Shown: positions 37,850-64,000 of the stretch, piece after piece
How positions within the stretch are numbered: the stretch's first letter is position 1
Layout: the number at the start of each line of letters is the position of its first letter
NCBI RefSeq assembly: GCF_047663525.1
Contig: NC_092602.1
Location: 1,867,501-1,931,500 of the forward strand
Length of the DNA stretch: 64,000 bases
Reading direction: 5' to 3'
From: Anas platyrhynchos
Lineage: Eukaryota; Chordata; Aves; Anseriformes; Anatidae
The notes under the pieces: model-generated
What the model was told of the DNA's origin: nothing
Database searches by the model: none
What the model saw: only the letters and a program-made list of their open reading frames with translations
Translations under genes and position numbers: made by a program

Positions 37850-37899
37850 ATCCCATCCCATCCCATCCCATCCCATCCCATCCCATCCCATCCCATCCC
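37850..37899. repeat. (ATCCC)10 microsatellite
   Basis: Ten perfect ATCCC units, the same pentamer as the core of the array at 23.1 kb. Confidence 0.97.
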
Positions 37900-38329
37900 T
37901 CCAGTTATCGTGGGCAGGGGACCACACCACCACCATGCGAAGGGTCTCCCCCGTTTTTGCAGCAGTCACCTTAGCAGAATTCACACTGTCACCTCATGCT
38001 AGAGCACATCAATATCGAGTAAGGCTGGGTAAAACCAATAACCGACTCCTTTTCCCTCCAACAGAGCTCGGGATAATCTGTTAGCTCCAAGTGGATTTGG
38101 CAGTTCAGTCAGCGCAGCCCTTCCCACCTCCCGTCCCCGCAGGCTCGCAGGGCGTTTGCAGGCAGGAGGGCGCATCCCGCCTTCCCCCTGGCACTTTTGT
38201 GGGGTTTCAGCTTTGTGCTGATTTTCCTCAAAAGAGGAGAAAGGGCTTCCTTGGCACGGAGCAAAGCCTCCCGCTAACAGCAGCTTTGCTCTGTAAGTAA
38301 GGCTCGGTCCTCACCGCGAGCTGCAAATC

Positions 38330-38640
38330 CAGCGATCAAGAGCAGGCCGACGCGGTGTAATGGATGTGGTGTCAAGAAAAATTAAATCAAGTGTCAGGAT
38401 AAAATTCCAGGGGGGACCATACTTTTATGATTCATAATGCCAACCAATTATCTCCCTGACAGGCCGAACGGCCGCATTTTATCATGCCCAGCAGCCTGGA
38501 ACGGGAGTTGTGCAAATTGGCCAACGAAGAGATCCTTTAACGAACTCGGCGAATTCGGTAACGATCGCTCACACGCGCTTCATTTTTCGGCTCCAAATGA
38601 CAAAAAAATACCAAAAAAAAAAATCAAATTTAGCGTGTGC
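38330..38640. promoter_or_regulatory. AT-rich island, candidate conserved element
   Basis: It contains AAAAATTAAATCAAG, TTTATGATTCATAATGCC and ACCAATTATCTCC. No coding frame. Function is inferred from composition only. Confidence 0.25.
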
Positions 38641-39529
38641 CAGAGTTGATACAATCCCCAAAAAGCACCTCTGCCTGGGGGGGCTCGGGCACATTGCCCC
38701 CCTCTGCCCCAGAGTCTGTCCCAAAATGCCAGGCAGCTTTTTATCCTCAACAGCTGCCACGCTCCGGCGCTGCTTGCTTTGGGCACCGAGACATCGAACC
38801 GAGGCTGCGTTTCCATCAGAGATAGGAAGTAATTGAATATCTCAAGCAGGTACAAAGCATTGCCCTTGGTGACGCCTGCCCCCCAAATTACATCAGCTGC
38901 CGTGATTCAGCAGCAGGCGAAGCGGGGCTCACGCGGCCGGTCGGGGCTGAGCACATCGGGTCGTGCACGCCTCTCGCCGCTGTCGTCTCGCAGCAGGAGC
39001 TAAGCAGGGTGGCAGCAGGAGTCTCCAGAAAGCCCCCGCAGCACCCAGGCTGGTCCCCAACGCAGGACATCCTCCCAAACCTCCAAATACCGACCTCTGA
39101 GATACAAAAGTTAAACCAAACCTAGCACTCAGCCCTTTCACTGGGTGCTTTGCCTAAAATGTGAATATTTCCTCTGAAAGAAGGCAAGGGGTGCTCAGGG
39201 TCACCATTACACAGACCTTTCCCCAAGTGTTCAGGCCAGGTGTTTGCAGGCTGGAAGTGAAAATAAAAACCACCCAAGCTGCCACCAGCCGGGTCCCCAA
39301 GGAAAAGCTGTCACCCCTTGGGGCCAGGCGCCACCGAGGGCACTGTAGGGGCAGGTTTGGGTAGGAGGGCACCTCGCTGGCACCATTCCTCGTGGCAAAA
39401 CAGCCTTAAAATAACTTTTCCCCCCTTCCTTACACCCGACGAGGCTTCCTTCTGGGAGCGTGCAGGCACGTGTGCGGACACACACGCCACGCTCCCCACC
39501 GCACCGCAGGCAGCCGCGCTCTCATTATC

Positions 39530-39690
39530 TCTTAAATAAAGCGTTTTAAAACTCTCTCGGAATTTAGCAACAATCGCCATGGATACCAATCACCGAAATC
39601 CCTCCGTCACTATGGCAACGCCTTCCCCAGCTTGCCTATTTATCCCGGAGCTGACACGCCATTTATTGTGAGTGATAGGAAGGGAATTTG
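39530..39690. promoter_or_regulatory. Element with two RFX X-box-like motifs
   Basis: GTCACTATGGCAACG at 39606-39620 fits the X-box pattern (GTNRCC, short spacer, RGYAAC) with one mismatch. ATCGCCATGGATACC at 39573-39587 is a weaker palindromic match. The surrounding DNA is AT-rich (CATTTATTGTGAGTGATAGG). Confidence 0.35.
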
Positions 39691-40929
39691 AAAGCAACCT
39701 TCCCCCGGCGCACGGAAGCATGAAAACCCTCGGCGAGGAAGTGACTATTAATAGAGATGAAGGGGCTGCGGCGCGGCACCGGGCGCTCGGTGCCTGCACG
39801 CTGAGGACCACGGGGACGAGAGGCAGGGTCCCAAATTGGGGTTGGATGCTGGGGACAGCCCGGGGGCTCTCCATGCAGGTGAACCGCGCGTAAAAACCTC
39901 CGCTAGGTCCTTCTGGCACCCGCCGGGGTAATGTTCAAGAGGCTGGAGATCTCAGCGGTGCTTATTTGCACAAAATACCTGACAGAGCAGCAGGGTTTAT
40001 TAGGCTCTGTGTCTCCAAGGGTCGCGTACTGCAGAGCTGGAGCCTGGTGGATGTGCTTACCGCAGCCTGCTGCCCCACGGAGACGGAGGGGTTTCAGCAC
40101 GAGGGCTCCTGCCGCCGAGCTGTGCTCAGCCCCTTGGCAGCGCAGGCTGGAACAAAGCCTCTCCCCGGCGGTCCTGAGCTGCTGCCAGGGCACCGAGCAC
40201 GCTGCGTGTCAGAAACACTTAGCACCGGGCCAAGGAACGGGCAGGCAGCCTGGCAAAGAAAGCCCCTCACCACTGCACCCTTCGTGAAACAAGGGGAAAG
40301 GATCCAAGGCCCCGGGAGGAGATGCTCAAACCCCCCAAAAAAACATCCTCCCCTGCCCTCCCATGGTGACACCGACTGAGAGGGAGGACAAGGACAGCAG
40401 CAAGGGGCTGAGCCCAGGCAGTGGGCAGGACGAGGGCTCCTTCTTCATCCCCTCTGCCACGCTGCATGAGCACGAAGGCCTCTCCATGCGGTTATTGCGC
40501 ACTGCAACCAGAAGAGCTTCATGCTTGGAGGGCAGGAGGCAGCCACGTGGCGTGGGTCCGCTCCTTCGGGAAGGACAGGGCACAGACTGTCACATCTCAT
40601 CACGGAGGACACTCGTCCTGGAGGGTGACGACAACGTGCTGGCTCTGTACCTTGTTTTTTGTCAATGGCTGGCACTGTCTGGGGAAGAAGCTTTGTATTT
40701 TTCTTGCCCCTCGTACGAGCACCAGGGTCCAAACCAATTCCGTGCAGTGACCCACTCCTGGGGAGAGCAATTGGAGTAAGAGCCCTACTGTTTTTTTCCC
40801 CCGAACAGTTCTGTTATGCAGAAATGCGTCTCCACGGTGAAAGTCACCCCTCAAAGAGTTCTGATCGATTCCAGCGGATCCTGGGAGCAGATTGTCCAGA
40901 CGCCGACATTGCTATGCAGACCCAGGCCT

Positions 40930-41095
40930 GGGAAATGGACCAAAGCTAATAGGAATTCAGCGCGGCCGCCGATGATTTGTACAATTATGAAGTGCCATGA
41001 ATCAAAAGGTTAACTTGCAGACAGATCCCTGTGGGAGAGCCCCGAGGCATCGATTTCAAGCCGAATCTCTTTATTACAGGACGACGGGAGCCTCG
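40930..41095. promoter_or_regulatory. AT-rich island, candidate conserved element
   Basis: It contains GATGATTTGTACAATTATG and GAATCAAAAGGTTAAC (TCAAAAG, TCF-like). No ORF. Confidence 0.2.
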
Positions 41096-44000
41096 GCATC
41101 ACACCACCGGGGCAGCTGAAGGCTGCACGGGGAGCAGGTGAGCGCAGGACGCCCCGAACGGCAGCGCGGAGCTCTTCGGTGAGGACGCTCGGAAAGCGCC
41201 GCGCTTCCCCGAGCTCCTGAGCCGTGAGAAATGCGAACTGACTGCAGTGTGCAGAGAGGCCGTTAATTACAATTACCCGAGCCACCGAAACATCTGTGAT
41301 TAACAGGAGGGCTCCGGGAGGCTGAAGGCGTGTGAGCGGCTCGCTCGGAGACACCGAGACGCCGACTGCGGCACTCGAGGCGGGCGGACACGGAAAGGCA
41401 GCCTTGACACGGGCAGGGGGGAGATCTGCAAAGATGATAACGTCTCGGGGAGGTTTGCTGTTTGCACAGAAGCCTACACAAAGACCCCAATTAAAGCAGA
41501 TTTCTGCTGTGCTAAATCAGGAGGGTGGCACCAGCACGGTCAGGATGCCAAAAGCACGGGGACAGCAGCGGGTGCGGTCTGGATCCTAAGCAGTCTCCCC
41601 AGGGGACTCCCTCTGGGAAGGACAGGGGGGGACACACGTCTAGAGCAGCCCATGCAGGAGAGCTGGCTGCTTCTCTCCTGGGAGCACAAACCTTTCCCGA
41701 CCTGCTCCTGCTGAACAAAACAAGGTTTCCAGCAGCAGCGGGGCCGGGGGGACCCTGCTCACCTCCCGCTCGGTGGCATTTCTGCTGAGATCCACGCGTG
41801 AGCCGGAATCGCTGCAGCCGGGCAGGCTGAGGGCAGATTTATGAGCTGCTGGGCACAAACAGCTCTTGCCCAGCCAGCCTTAAACCAGCTCTGCACACCC
41901 ACAGTCGAGCCACCAGGACAGACAGAGCCGTTTGCTCCTCCTGAAAGGATGCTCCCCCACTCCATAAATAGGAAATCTCAAGCGCACAGGAAGAAATGAG
42001 ATCAGGCTGAAAAAGCCACCGCTAACTTCTCTCTCCGGTTTGTTACACAGCACTTTGCATCCCTTTCGTTATTATTCATAGCCATAAACACACGTGGGAC
42101 TTCCAGGGATCCGTCAGATTAAAGACTCAGGCCAGAAAAAAAACACAACCACGAGCTAAGCCCAGACATGGCACCGCTGAACAAAAAGGCCAGAAGGAAT
42201 CACAGCACGGGAGGGACCAGGGAGTTCTCCCCCCTGTCAGTTCACATGCAATGACACAAAGAAACTGAGAAAAACACCAGCACCAGAACCCAAAAATGCT
42301 TCCTCTGTTAGGAGCAGACGTGCAGGCAGCCGAGGAGGACAGCGAGCTGTCAGGACGAGGCACTAAAAGCACGGCAGCCCCTCCACGACTCGGAGGCATT
42401 CGCTTGGCAGAGCCGGGCTCCTCTCAGATCAAACGTTTTGATCTGTGAATTGTTATTCCAAGTCTTACTCCACGGGGAAAACAGGAGGCAATCAGCATAT
42501 TGAGAAACCTTTGAAGGTGTTTTTCCTAACTGTTACAAAAGAAAAAGGGAAAAGAAATAATAATAATACGCATTTGATCCTCTGGCAACAACAAAAGGGC
42601 AAAGGAAGATTCCAGACTCGAGGCACAAAAGCCATGAGATGGGCTCAGAGGTGATCCCGAGTGAAGGGACAGCACAGAAGGGATCAAGAAGCACAGCAGA
42701 GGGACACGAAATGAGGATTCCTGCCCTGAAAACGGAGCCCTTGACTTGGCTCAGCCGTGCCAGCAGAGGTGCACAGGAAAAACATTTGCTTTGGGAAGAG
42801 CAAACAGGCTGACTGAAGGACACCTTACTCCTCCCTGGCAGGATTTCGTGACCCACTCGGCTCTTCCTATTCCAGGACCAGGACAGCATGATGAATCTTC
42901 CTTTATACCAGAAGGCTCGTTTCAGAGCTCACCTAAACTAAACACTGCCTGCACTGGAACTTGTACTGCAGTCGGCCAAAGTTTCAAGGTTTTTGTTCAG
43001 AGACAAACTCGTCCTTGAGCACTATGCAGTCACCTGGGCTTCAGAGAAGGCTGGGTGCTGAGAGCCACCTCCGAACAAGAGCCTCCAGGGCTTGCTTCCA
43101 GTTTGAGGACAATCTTATGACCAGGTTTGGCTTCACTTCCCCCAAATGCTCACAAGTACCCGGGATGAGGACGGCTGCACAAGCACACCAAGACACCAGC
43201 AGTTTGCAACAAGAACAAACTACTACAGCAGTGTCCAATTAAAGAGACTTCTGAACCCAAAAAGGTTGAAGTCTATAATCACCTCCTTCAGTCCCCCTCT
43301 CCCCACAGACTCTGAAAGTGGTTATAAAACCTCTGCCACACACAGAGGTGGATGCAAACCGTGAGGCACATTCATAAAAAAGCCTTACTCTACAGGATAA
43401 TCGCCTTAAAACCGAGCTGCTCTACACAGCCACTGCCCTCGTTTGAATTCAGGTTTTGAAGCTGCAGAGGCCTCAGCCACGGGGCTTTCCCTCCGCCCTG
43501 GCTGTCCGGTAGATTATCTCTGTGCCTTGCCATTAAGCTTGTTTTGCTACAAATTCGGCTGGTATTTGCTGTGTTCAACCAGCATCGCCCGTGTTGTCTG
43601 TTACAGCACCACGTTTATTTCCTGAGAAGCTGCGGGATGGCACATCTGCTTTGTGCCCGCTCAGCCCCTCTAAGCAGGATCAAGGGGAGCGCTAACGCTT
43701 GGCTCAATGAAATTGAACCAAAACCCTCCCATTTTAGCGAAGCTGCTGACGGCTCCGGCTGCCTGGTTTCTGGGAAGCAGCAACAGCAACGACATGACTA
43801 GTGGGAGCATTCCCAACTGCTTCCAGAATGAAAAAGCAGCATCGGTGGACCTAAAATTAGGCAGAAGACACAATAGTTGGACCCAGGGCACGTGTCTGCT
43901 CCTCTGCTCCCGCCCAGAGAACAGGTAGAACATTACTTCTTTGGAAGTGTCTAGCTCCAAGTGCTACAAAGTGAGAAATGTTGGCAGCTTTTGAAGCACG

Positions 44001-44751
44001 GGAGCAGCAGCTGGCAGAAAGGAGCCCGAGGCACAACACGGCTCCTGTGCAAAGCACCAGTCCCTCGTTTGAGTCACTGCGTGGTGCTGGCATACGAGGA
44101 TCTGAGGAAACAGCAGAGCCCCGAAGACAAACGGTGCTCGAGTTGAAAGATCTGGAAGGAAGGAAGGAGCAGCAGGGGAGCACCAGCTCCCTCCCTGCTC
44201 CCCCCTGAAGAAGAGGTTGCAGAGAAGTGTGACGAGGACAGAGAAAGAACAGCATCGCCCTTCCTCTCCCGCAATTAAAACTGATTGATTACACACTAAT
44301 ACTCAGCCAAAAAGAGAGGCATTTGTGAGGGTGCTCCACACCAAGCTCAGCCATCAGCACAGAAACAGCGAGGGCCAATTTTCGGGAGGTGGAGCAGGAG
44401 GGAGCTGCAGCACCCAAGCACTGCAGGAGTGCAGGACACCCTGGCCACGAGCCATCAAGCGTTGACCACAGGGACAGTACCTGGGTGGCATGCAGACCCT
44501 GCCACAGGGCAGCCAGCAGGCAGAGGAGGACAGGAACAAAGCTGCACGCTCACACACATCACATTTAGCATCGTATCTAACAGGAGTTGTGCTCCGCTGG
44601 CTCTGCAGAAGGACATCCCATCCCGGGGGGCTCAGCAGCACTGCAGCTCAGAAGCTCTGACGCCGAGGCCTGAAGATTGGTGCCCATACACCACGGGAAC
44701 CTGAGAACAGAGTAACTGACAAGCCATCTTATGAAAATCATTTTTATTTCC

Positions 44752-44784
44752 TTTTTTTTTTTTCCCTCTTTTTTTTTTTTTTTT
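44752..44784. repeat. Poly(T) tracts at PTPN11 3' end
   Basis: Two T-runs broken by CCCTC. On the transcribed strand these are A-runs just past the poly(A) signal, so oligo-dT priming could create false ends here. Confidence 0.9.
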
Positions 44785-44789
44785 GAAGT

Positions 44790-47700
44790 TCTGATGTTTA
44801 CAGATATGCTTTTATTTCTGATAGCATAGCTTCGCAGCAGTAAAAATCACAATGCAGCTAGCAGAGCAACTGAGCTACGACCCATAAATACCAGCACAGA
44901 AAACAATGGACAACCACCGATATTTCTATACATGAACTATTCTTTTAATGTCACATTTTGACAATTGTAAATGGTCTACAGAACGTATGTGGGCAAAAGG
45001 CAATAAGCGAGTCTTTTGAAACACTAGATGTATAATAAACAGCGCATTATCAACATTTACATGATTCACATCAAATTGATGACATCCTAAATGTATTCCT
45101 TTTAAAGGATAGAGATTTTTTCAATAAAATATTACAATTTCATTTAATACTCTGGTACAATACTTCATACATTGCAGGAAAAAAAAAATAAATGCAAGGT
45201 CTACTCCACCTAGTAAGAGGATCCTTTTTCATTAGTCTTTAGTACTGTAATAAACAAATCACAATAATGTCATAAATAAACAGGCTTGAAATTATTAATT
45301 ACATGGTTCACTATTTAAAAGGGAAAAATTAAAAAATGAATTTGAAATAATGGAAAACCAAAACCTGACAACACATCCTAGTACCAGCTGTGATTTTTCC
45401 CATCCCTACAATCAAAAAGGAAACAGGTTTTATAACTTCGTTAGCCATATCCTGGTTAATTAGGTTTCAGACACATATCTCAAGAGGGAAAAGTAAAGTT
45501 TGGTCAGGATTAATAGGAGAACCAATCAGTCCTAACAACAGTTAGCTGAAATTAAAGTGTATGCTATAAAACATTCAGTAAAACAAAGTCAGCAGCAAAT
45601 TCATGCTGGCATAAATTATTGTGCCTTAGGAGTTGGGTTAAAGTTTCCCTTGTGCTGTAAAGTCTCCTGGACCAGAAGACTTCCACACCACATCCCTTTT
45701 CCGTTCCACTGATACAGCAACAGCTTCTAAATCAATGCACAAAATGTCTCTGAAAATCTCCCCAGAAATACATGAAGCTCCAGTATTCACTCATCTCCTC
45801 TGAACCAAAGGACATTTCTCTTTCTCACTTCATCCGTCATAAAATCCAACCATTGTTCAAAATAATTTAAGAAATGCTCTAAGAATGATCCCTCTCTTGC
45901 TTGTGCATGAAAGGCAGGCAGATTTTATTTCACAAGGTTTACCCTTTGGTATTCAGCAGGGCCCAACACTCCACTAAAAAGAAGCAGAGCATTTATTCAC
46001 AATCTTTCAGATTCTGCTCCCCTCCCATTGACATTCCTCTGCCGTATGCTCCCCAGGACTAGCACACATTCTGGAGTACGAATACCCTGGCTCCAAGAAA
46101 AAAAAAGGAAAAAGTCCTACAGTGGCAGGTTCTAAAGGGCTAACATGAGGTTATAAGAGGCAACGTTTTGTTGGCCATGGAACTGATGAGTGTTGATACA
46201 GGTCAATCATTTAAGACACATCACATTAACCAAGTTGGTAACAGAGTTCAGATTCATTCAGGATCCTTCTCGTTTCTCTTGACTTTTCCTTTGACATTTC
46301 AGTTGGGCACAGAGTAGCTCCAAACCTGACCCACCTTCCACCTCGCTGTAACGTATGAAGCGTAGAAGTTGGCTAACTCTACACAAAGTTTCAGACAAAT
46401 ACTGAGACTGCTGTCAATTGCTCTATGCAAATCCCAACACTTCTAACTGAGCCCTGTTCAGCAGGATGAAGCTGTAAATAGGGACAGGAAAAGAGGCAGG
46501 CCACGTAAAATAGGCATCTCACTACCAGATGGATAGATTTCTCTTTCATCATGACAAGAAATTTTAGATCAAGATAGGGCACAAATATCATGACTAGACT
46601 GTAAGGCGATGACACTGAAACACATTATGGTACGCTGGTGACAGGAGTTCCAAAAAAACCCAAAACCTCAAAAGACAAAAAAGGACAATAGGCAAAGTAA
46701 CAAAAATTCTGCTTAACATTAAAGAAGCACCTTCATTCAGTTCCAAGTGTTCAAATATTTGATTCTGCAAAGCACTCTCAGGAAAAGGTAATGCAATCTC
46801 CCACTTAACCTTTCACAAAGCTGCATTAATTACATTCCAGGCTTCAGCATCATTTCACGAGGAAGGCCACCAACACCACGTCATTGGCCCTGCACCCTCG
46901 CATACAGCAACTCAACGCAGTGCTCGCCGTCTGCACGTGCTGTAGGAAAATGGCAATAATTCCTTAACTGCCTAAGTCTTCCCCAAAAACATAGGGAGAG
47001 ACGTTGGTAAGACACCACTGGCACCTAAACCTAGGGACTGATTCTGTCGCTAGTGCACACACGCCGTCCGGGACGGCTCCACAGGGAGCTTCTGCTCCAG
47101 GCATAAGACAGAGCAAACCAAGTGAAGAAACCCAATTACCTGGCAGCTTAACGGCAGCTCTTAGTTCTAGAGCCTCTAGAAGAGGGTTTTGTTTCACTGA
47201 CAACAATCAGAAGTGGTTTCAGATGAACAGGAACGGCAATTTTAATGCAGCTCTGAAAGGCACTTCAGGTAGAACGGTGACAAACTCCTGTCTGATGAAA
47301 CGAACCGGGACAAGCTGCTGGCCTGGCTGCCCTGTGCAGCTAAGGCAATTGCAGTGGACAGCGAGCTTCCATGCACTGCTTCCCCCACACAACTTCAATT
47401 TAGCCACTTACACTATCGTAAGGCCTTCCTAAAGACAAAACCAAACCAAACCAGAAGGCCTAGCAGCTCCCACCTCCCCAGGAGAAAGGGGAAGAGGGTT
47501 ACCTTAAGGTAAGAGCCTGCGCAGTGGGTGACTTGTTTCACTCTGTTTTTAATGTGCTGTCAAGGTGTTAGCGTGCAGCTTTTAAAATTCCTTTCACTCT
47601 ACAAGTCCAATCTCCTGCTTAATAGATGAATACAGACAAATTAACAGAGACAGTATCTTCACAAACCACTAGGCCACTGTGCCTTTTGAGAGATACAGTA

Positions 47701-49599
47701 AATTCCTATTTTGGGTCGAGATCACAATAAAAAGAAACTTCATTTGATGTAAAGGCTACCTTACAAAATTACTCCAAAATAGCCCGTCCAGCCACTCAGC
47801 TAAGTTGTAATCAAAGCCATCAGTTACCACAAAAAGCATCTTCATATACTGCTCACCCCTATGAAACTCAGTCTGAGTTTGAAATGTATTAGGACTAGTT
47901 TTACCATGTAGCTGATTCTATTCACACTGGTGATCCACTGTTTTCGATCAAGTATTGTTCCCATCAGTATTTTACATGAGTGTAACGGATTTATCCACAC
48001 CATTGTTCTCCCACCACCCACCCCCAGAAATCCCACAACGGCTCAAATGAAGAAAAAAACACAACACCAAAACCAACTAATAGCCATACTGTGAAACAAA
48101 AATACTATTTAAAAAAAAAAAAAAGGCATGGATGAGAGTCCAACAGTTTGCTGGATTCAAAACTGACTCTACAAAGTAGTTGTCTACATTGTAGAAAGGA
48201 TTTCCTTTTATTTGGAAAATAAGCAATTGTAAATCAGGTATTGGAGAGAAGAGATATAAACAATCTTTAGATGGTCTTAAGTTTTGCCTACTGTTGAAGG
48301 ATTAAAACCGTAAATTAAAAAGGTACCAAGCCTTCAGAATTCACCATTCATGTGAAGCTTCTTCCATCTCTTTCTTGACCTTTTTAAAAACCATATTCAT
48401 TTCTGGAAAAGGAGGAGACAAGAAAATACAAACTATTTAGGTCAAAACCAAACAAAAACAACAGCAAAAAAGCACAGTTCATTCTAATTCTAACATTAAA
48501 CAGAAGTGCTCGCTTTTGACTCAAGAAAGCCATAAACTCAACTGAGAGTCTCAAACCTTGCTCGTAAACTGCATGGTGCTTTGGCATAGAAGATGAGATT
48601 GTGCATTTGAGATTGTGAATAAATGGAATAGATGCATGTAGAAGATGAGGTTGTGGACTAAATGGGTGAAGCATACTTACAGTTACCAAGTGGAAAAGGG
48701 AAAATAGGATGTCTGAGGTCTTTAAAAGCACAGGGGGAAAAGATGATGAAAGGCTTTAGGTTAGAATCCAGAAGAAGTAAGTGACTACAGAAAGACACCT
48801 TAAATTCCAAACTATTCCTTTGCTGTATTCACAGCCCCTTAACTAAGCATCAGAGATCTGCTTAGCTCATAACCAGTACATACTCAATTGTCTGACTGCA
48901 CAAACCAAACTATAATAGCTACTTAAAACATTACAAAGAGATTCTACAGATTTCTCTTTCAGCAAAAGCAAGGTTTAATTTTACGAGTATGACAACAACA
49001 GTACACAAACGTTGATTTTGAAGATTTCACTCTTGGCCAACAGTAGTTTAAAAACTTCACTAAAAGGGCCATCATATTAGATCAGTTTCACTATATTCTT
49101 CCAGTATCTGCTCCCACCACACAGGCACAGCAGTAATCTTGCTTAACACATCTTTTACGAGGCTGAGCATTAGATCAAGTGTTCTTTGAATTTCTTTAGA
49201 TGTGCACAAATCCTTAGCATCACCCAGCAGCAAAGACCACTTATTAATGACATGGAAAGTTCAGACTGTAGCTGCCACTCATCGTACAGAACTCCAGTCT
49301 CCTGAACAATAAAGATGTCCAACCTATATCACTGGTGAGTCAGGACACGAGAACAATGAGCAAGCTACCAAGCTAATACTCCGTGTTGTTTTGAATAGGG
49401 TAAATATAGACGCACTTGATCAAAATTAGTCTCTGGAATTTAAACTCCTTAAGGGCGGAGGGATTACATGCATCAGAAAGTCTTCTTACAGTTCAGTTTT
49501 GCATAAATTTTCTTCAAACCCCACAGCTCCAGGCCGGATAGGCACAGTCCCTCCTGAACATACATACCTGCCTTTGCATGGAAGTCTCTGTACATCTTC
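44790..49599 (-). other. PTPN11: PTPN11 3' UTR (about 4.8 kb)
   Basis: Long, AT-rich, ORF-poor sequence running from the TGA at 49600 to AATAAA at 44816. Mammalian PTPN11 also has a 3' UTR of several kilobases. It holds many TTTATT (AATAAA on minus) and ATTTA-type elements, so shorter poly(A) forms are possible. Continuity with the coding exon is inferred. Confidence 0.6.
44811..44816 (-). terminator. Likely distal poly(A) signal of PTPN11
   Basis: Minus strand CAGAAATAAAAGC, followed by TGTAAACATC and then A-runs. A second AATAAA lies at 44748-44743. The change from AT-rich UTR to GC-rich DNA falls just beyond it, which supports a gene end here. Confidence 0.6.

Positions 49600-64000
<14,401 letters not shown>

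Larger units (their letters stand above)
23301..44740. other. Non-coding interval between RPH3A promoter and PTPN11 3' end
   Basis: About 21 kb, GC-rich, with no exon I can support on either strand. ORFs are short, overlap on both strands and resemble no family I know. It is broken by AT-rich islands listed separately, one (ATCCC)10 array and a decayed LINE fragment. It could contain alternative upstream RPH3A exons, since mammalian RPH3A has distant non-coding exons. Confidence 0.5.

Overview
This window is vertebrate nuclear DNA, almost certainly from a bird. It holds two multi-exon protein-coding genes, both on the minus strand, with GT-AG introns and long GC-rich stretches typical of avian microchromosomes. 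No rRNA, tRNA, CRISPR array, phage, plasmid or bacterial-type operon is visible. Order and orientation (PTPN11 upstream, RPH3A downstream, same strand) match the arrangement I recall for the mammalian PTPN11-RPH3A locus, so this is conserved synteny.

Layout, low to high coordinate. 1-1640: sequence downstream of RPH3A, with an (ATAAAT)n microsatellite. 1645-16267: RPH3A (rabphilin-3A) from its poly(A) signal to the exon with the start codon. I could trace 20 coding exons by splice site and phase; their lengths sum to 1974 nt, an intact 657-codon frame plus stop. 16268-22633: RPH3A 5' intron. 22634 to about 22770: a CpG-rich block with a good splice donor, the likely non-coding first exon and promoter, next to a CATCC-type minisatellite. 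22.8-44.7 kb: GC-rich non-coding DNA broken by AT-rich islands, some with clustered homeodomain/SOX/RFX-like motifs, and one decayed LINE fragment. 44.8-49.6 kb: long PTPN11 3' UTR. 49600-63238: exons 5-15 of PTPN11 (SHP-2), encoding residues 176-593 with no length change against the 593-residue form. 63239-64000: part of intron 4. Exons 1-4 and the PTPN11 promoter lie outside the window.

The two genes do not form one pathway. RPH3A encodes a Rab3/Rab27 effector on synaptic and secretory vesicles, with two C2 domains for calcium-dependent membrane binding. PTPN11 encodes a widely expressed tyrosine phosphatase that promotes receptor-to-RAS signalling. A composition change lies close to the PTPN11 3' end: GC-rich with many antisense ORFs below about 44.7 kb, AT-rich above it. 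The long ORFs in the GC-rich part are shadows.

I found no previously undescribed system. The points most worth a second look are a GC-AG intron in RPH3A, two consecutive-phase small exons (15 and 27 nt), the promoter-proximal minisatellite, the paired X-box-like motifs near 39.6 kb, the AT-rich islands, and an unexplained 63-codon ORF in a PTPN11 intron. Residue comparisons with mammalian proteins are from memory, not from an alignment run.
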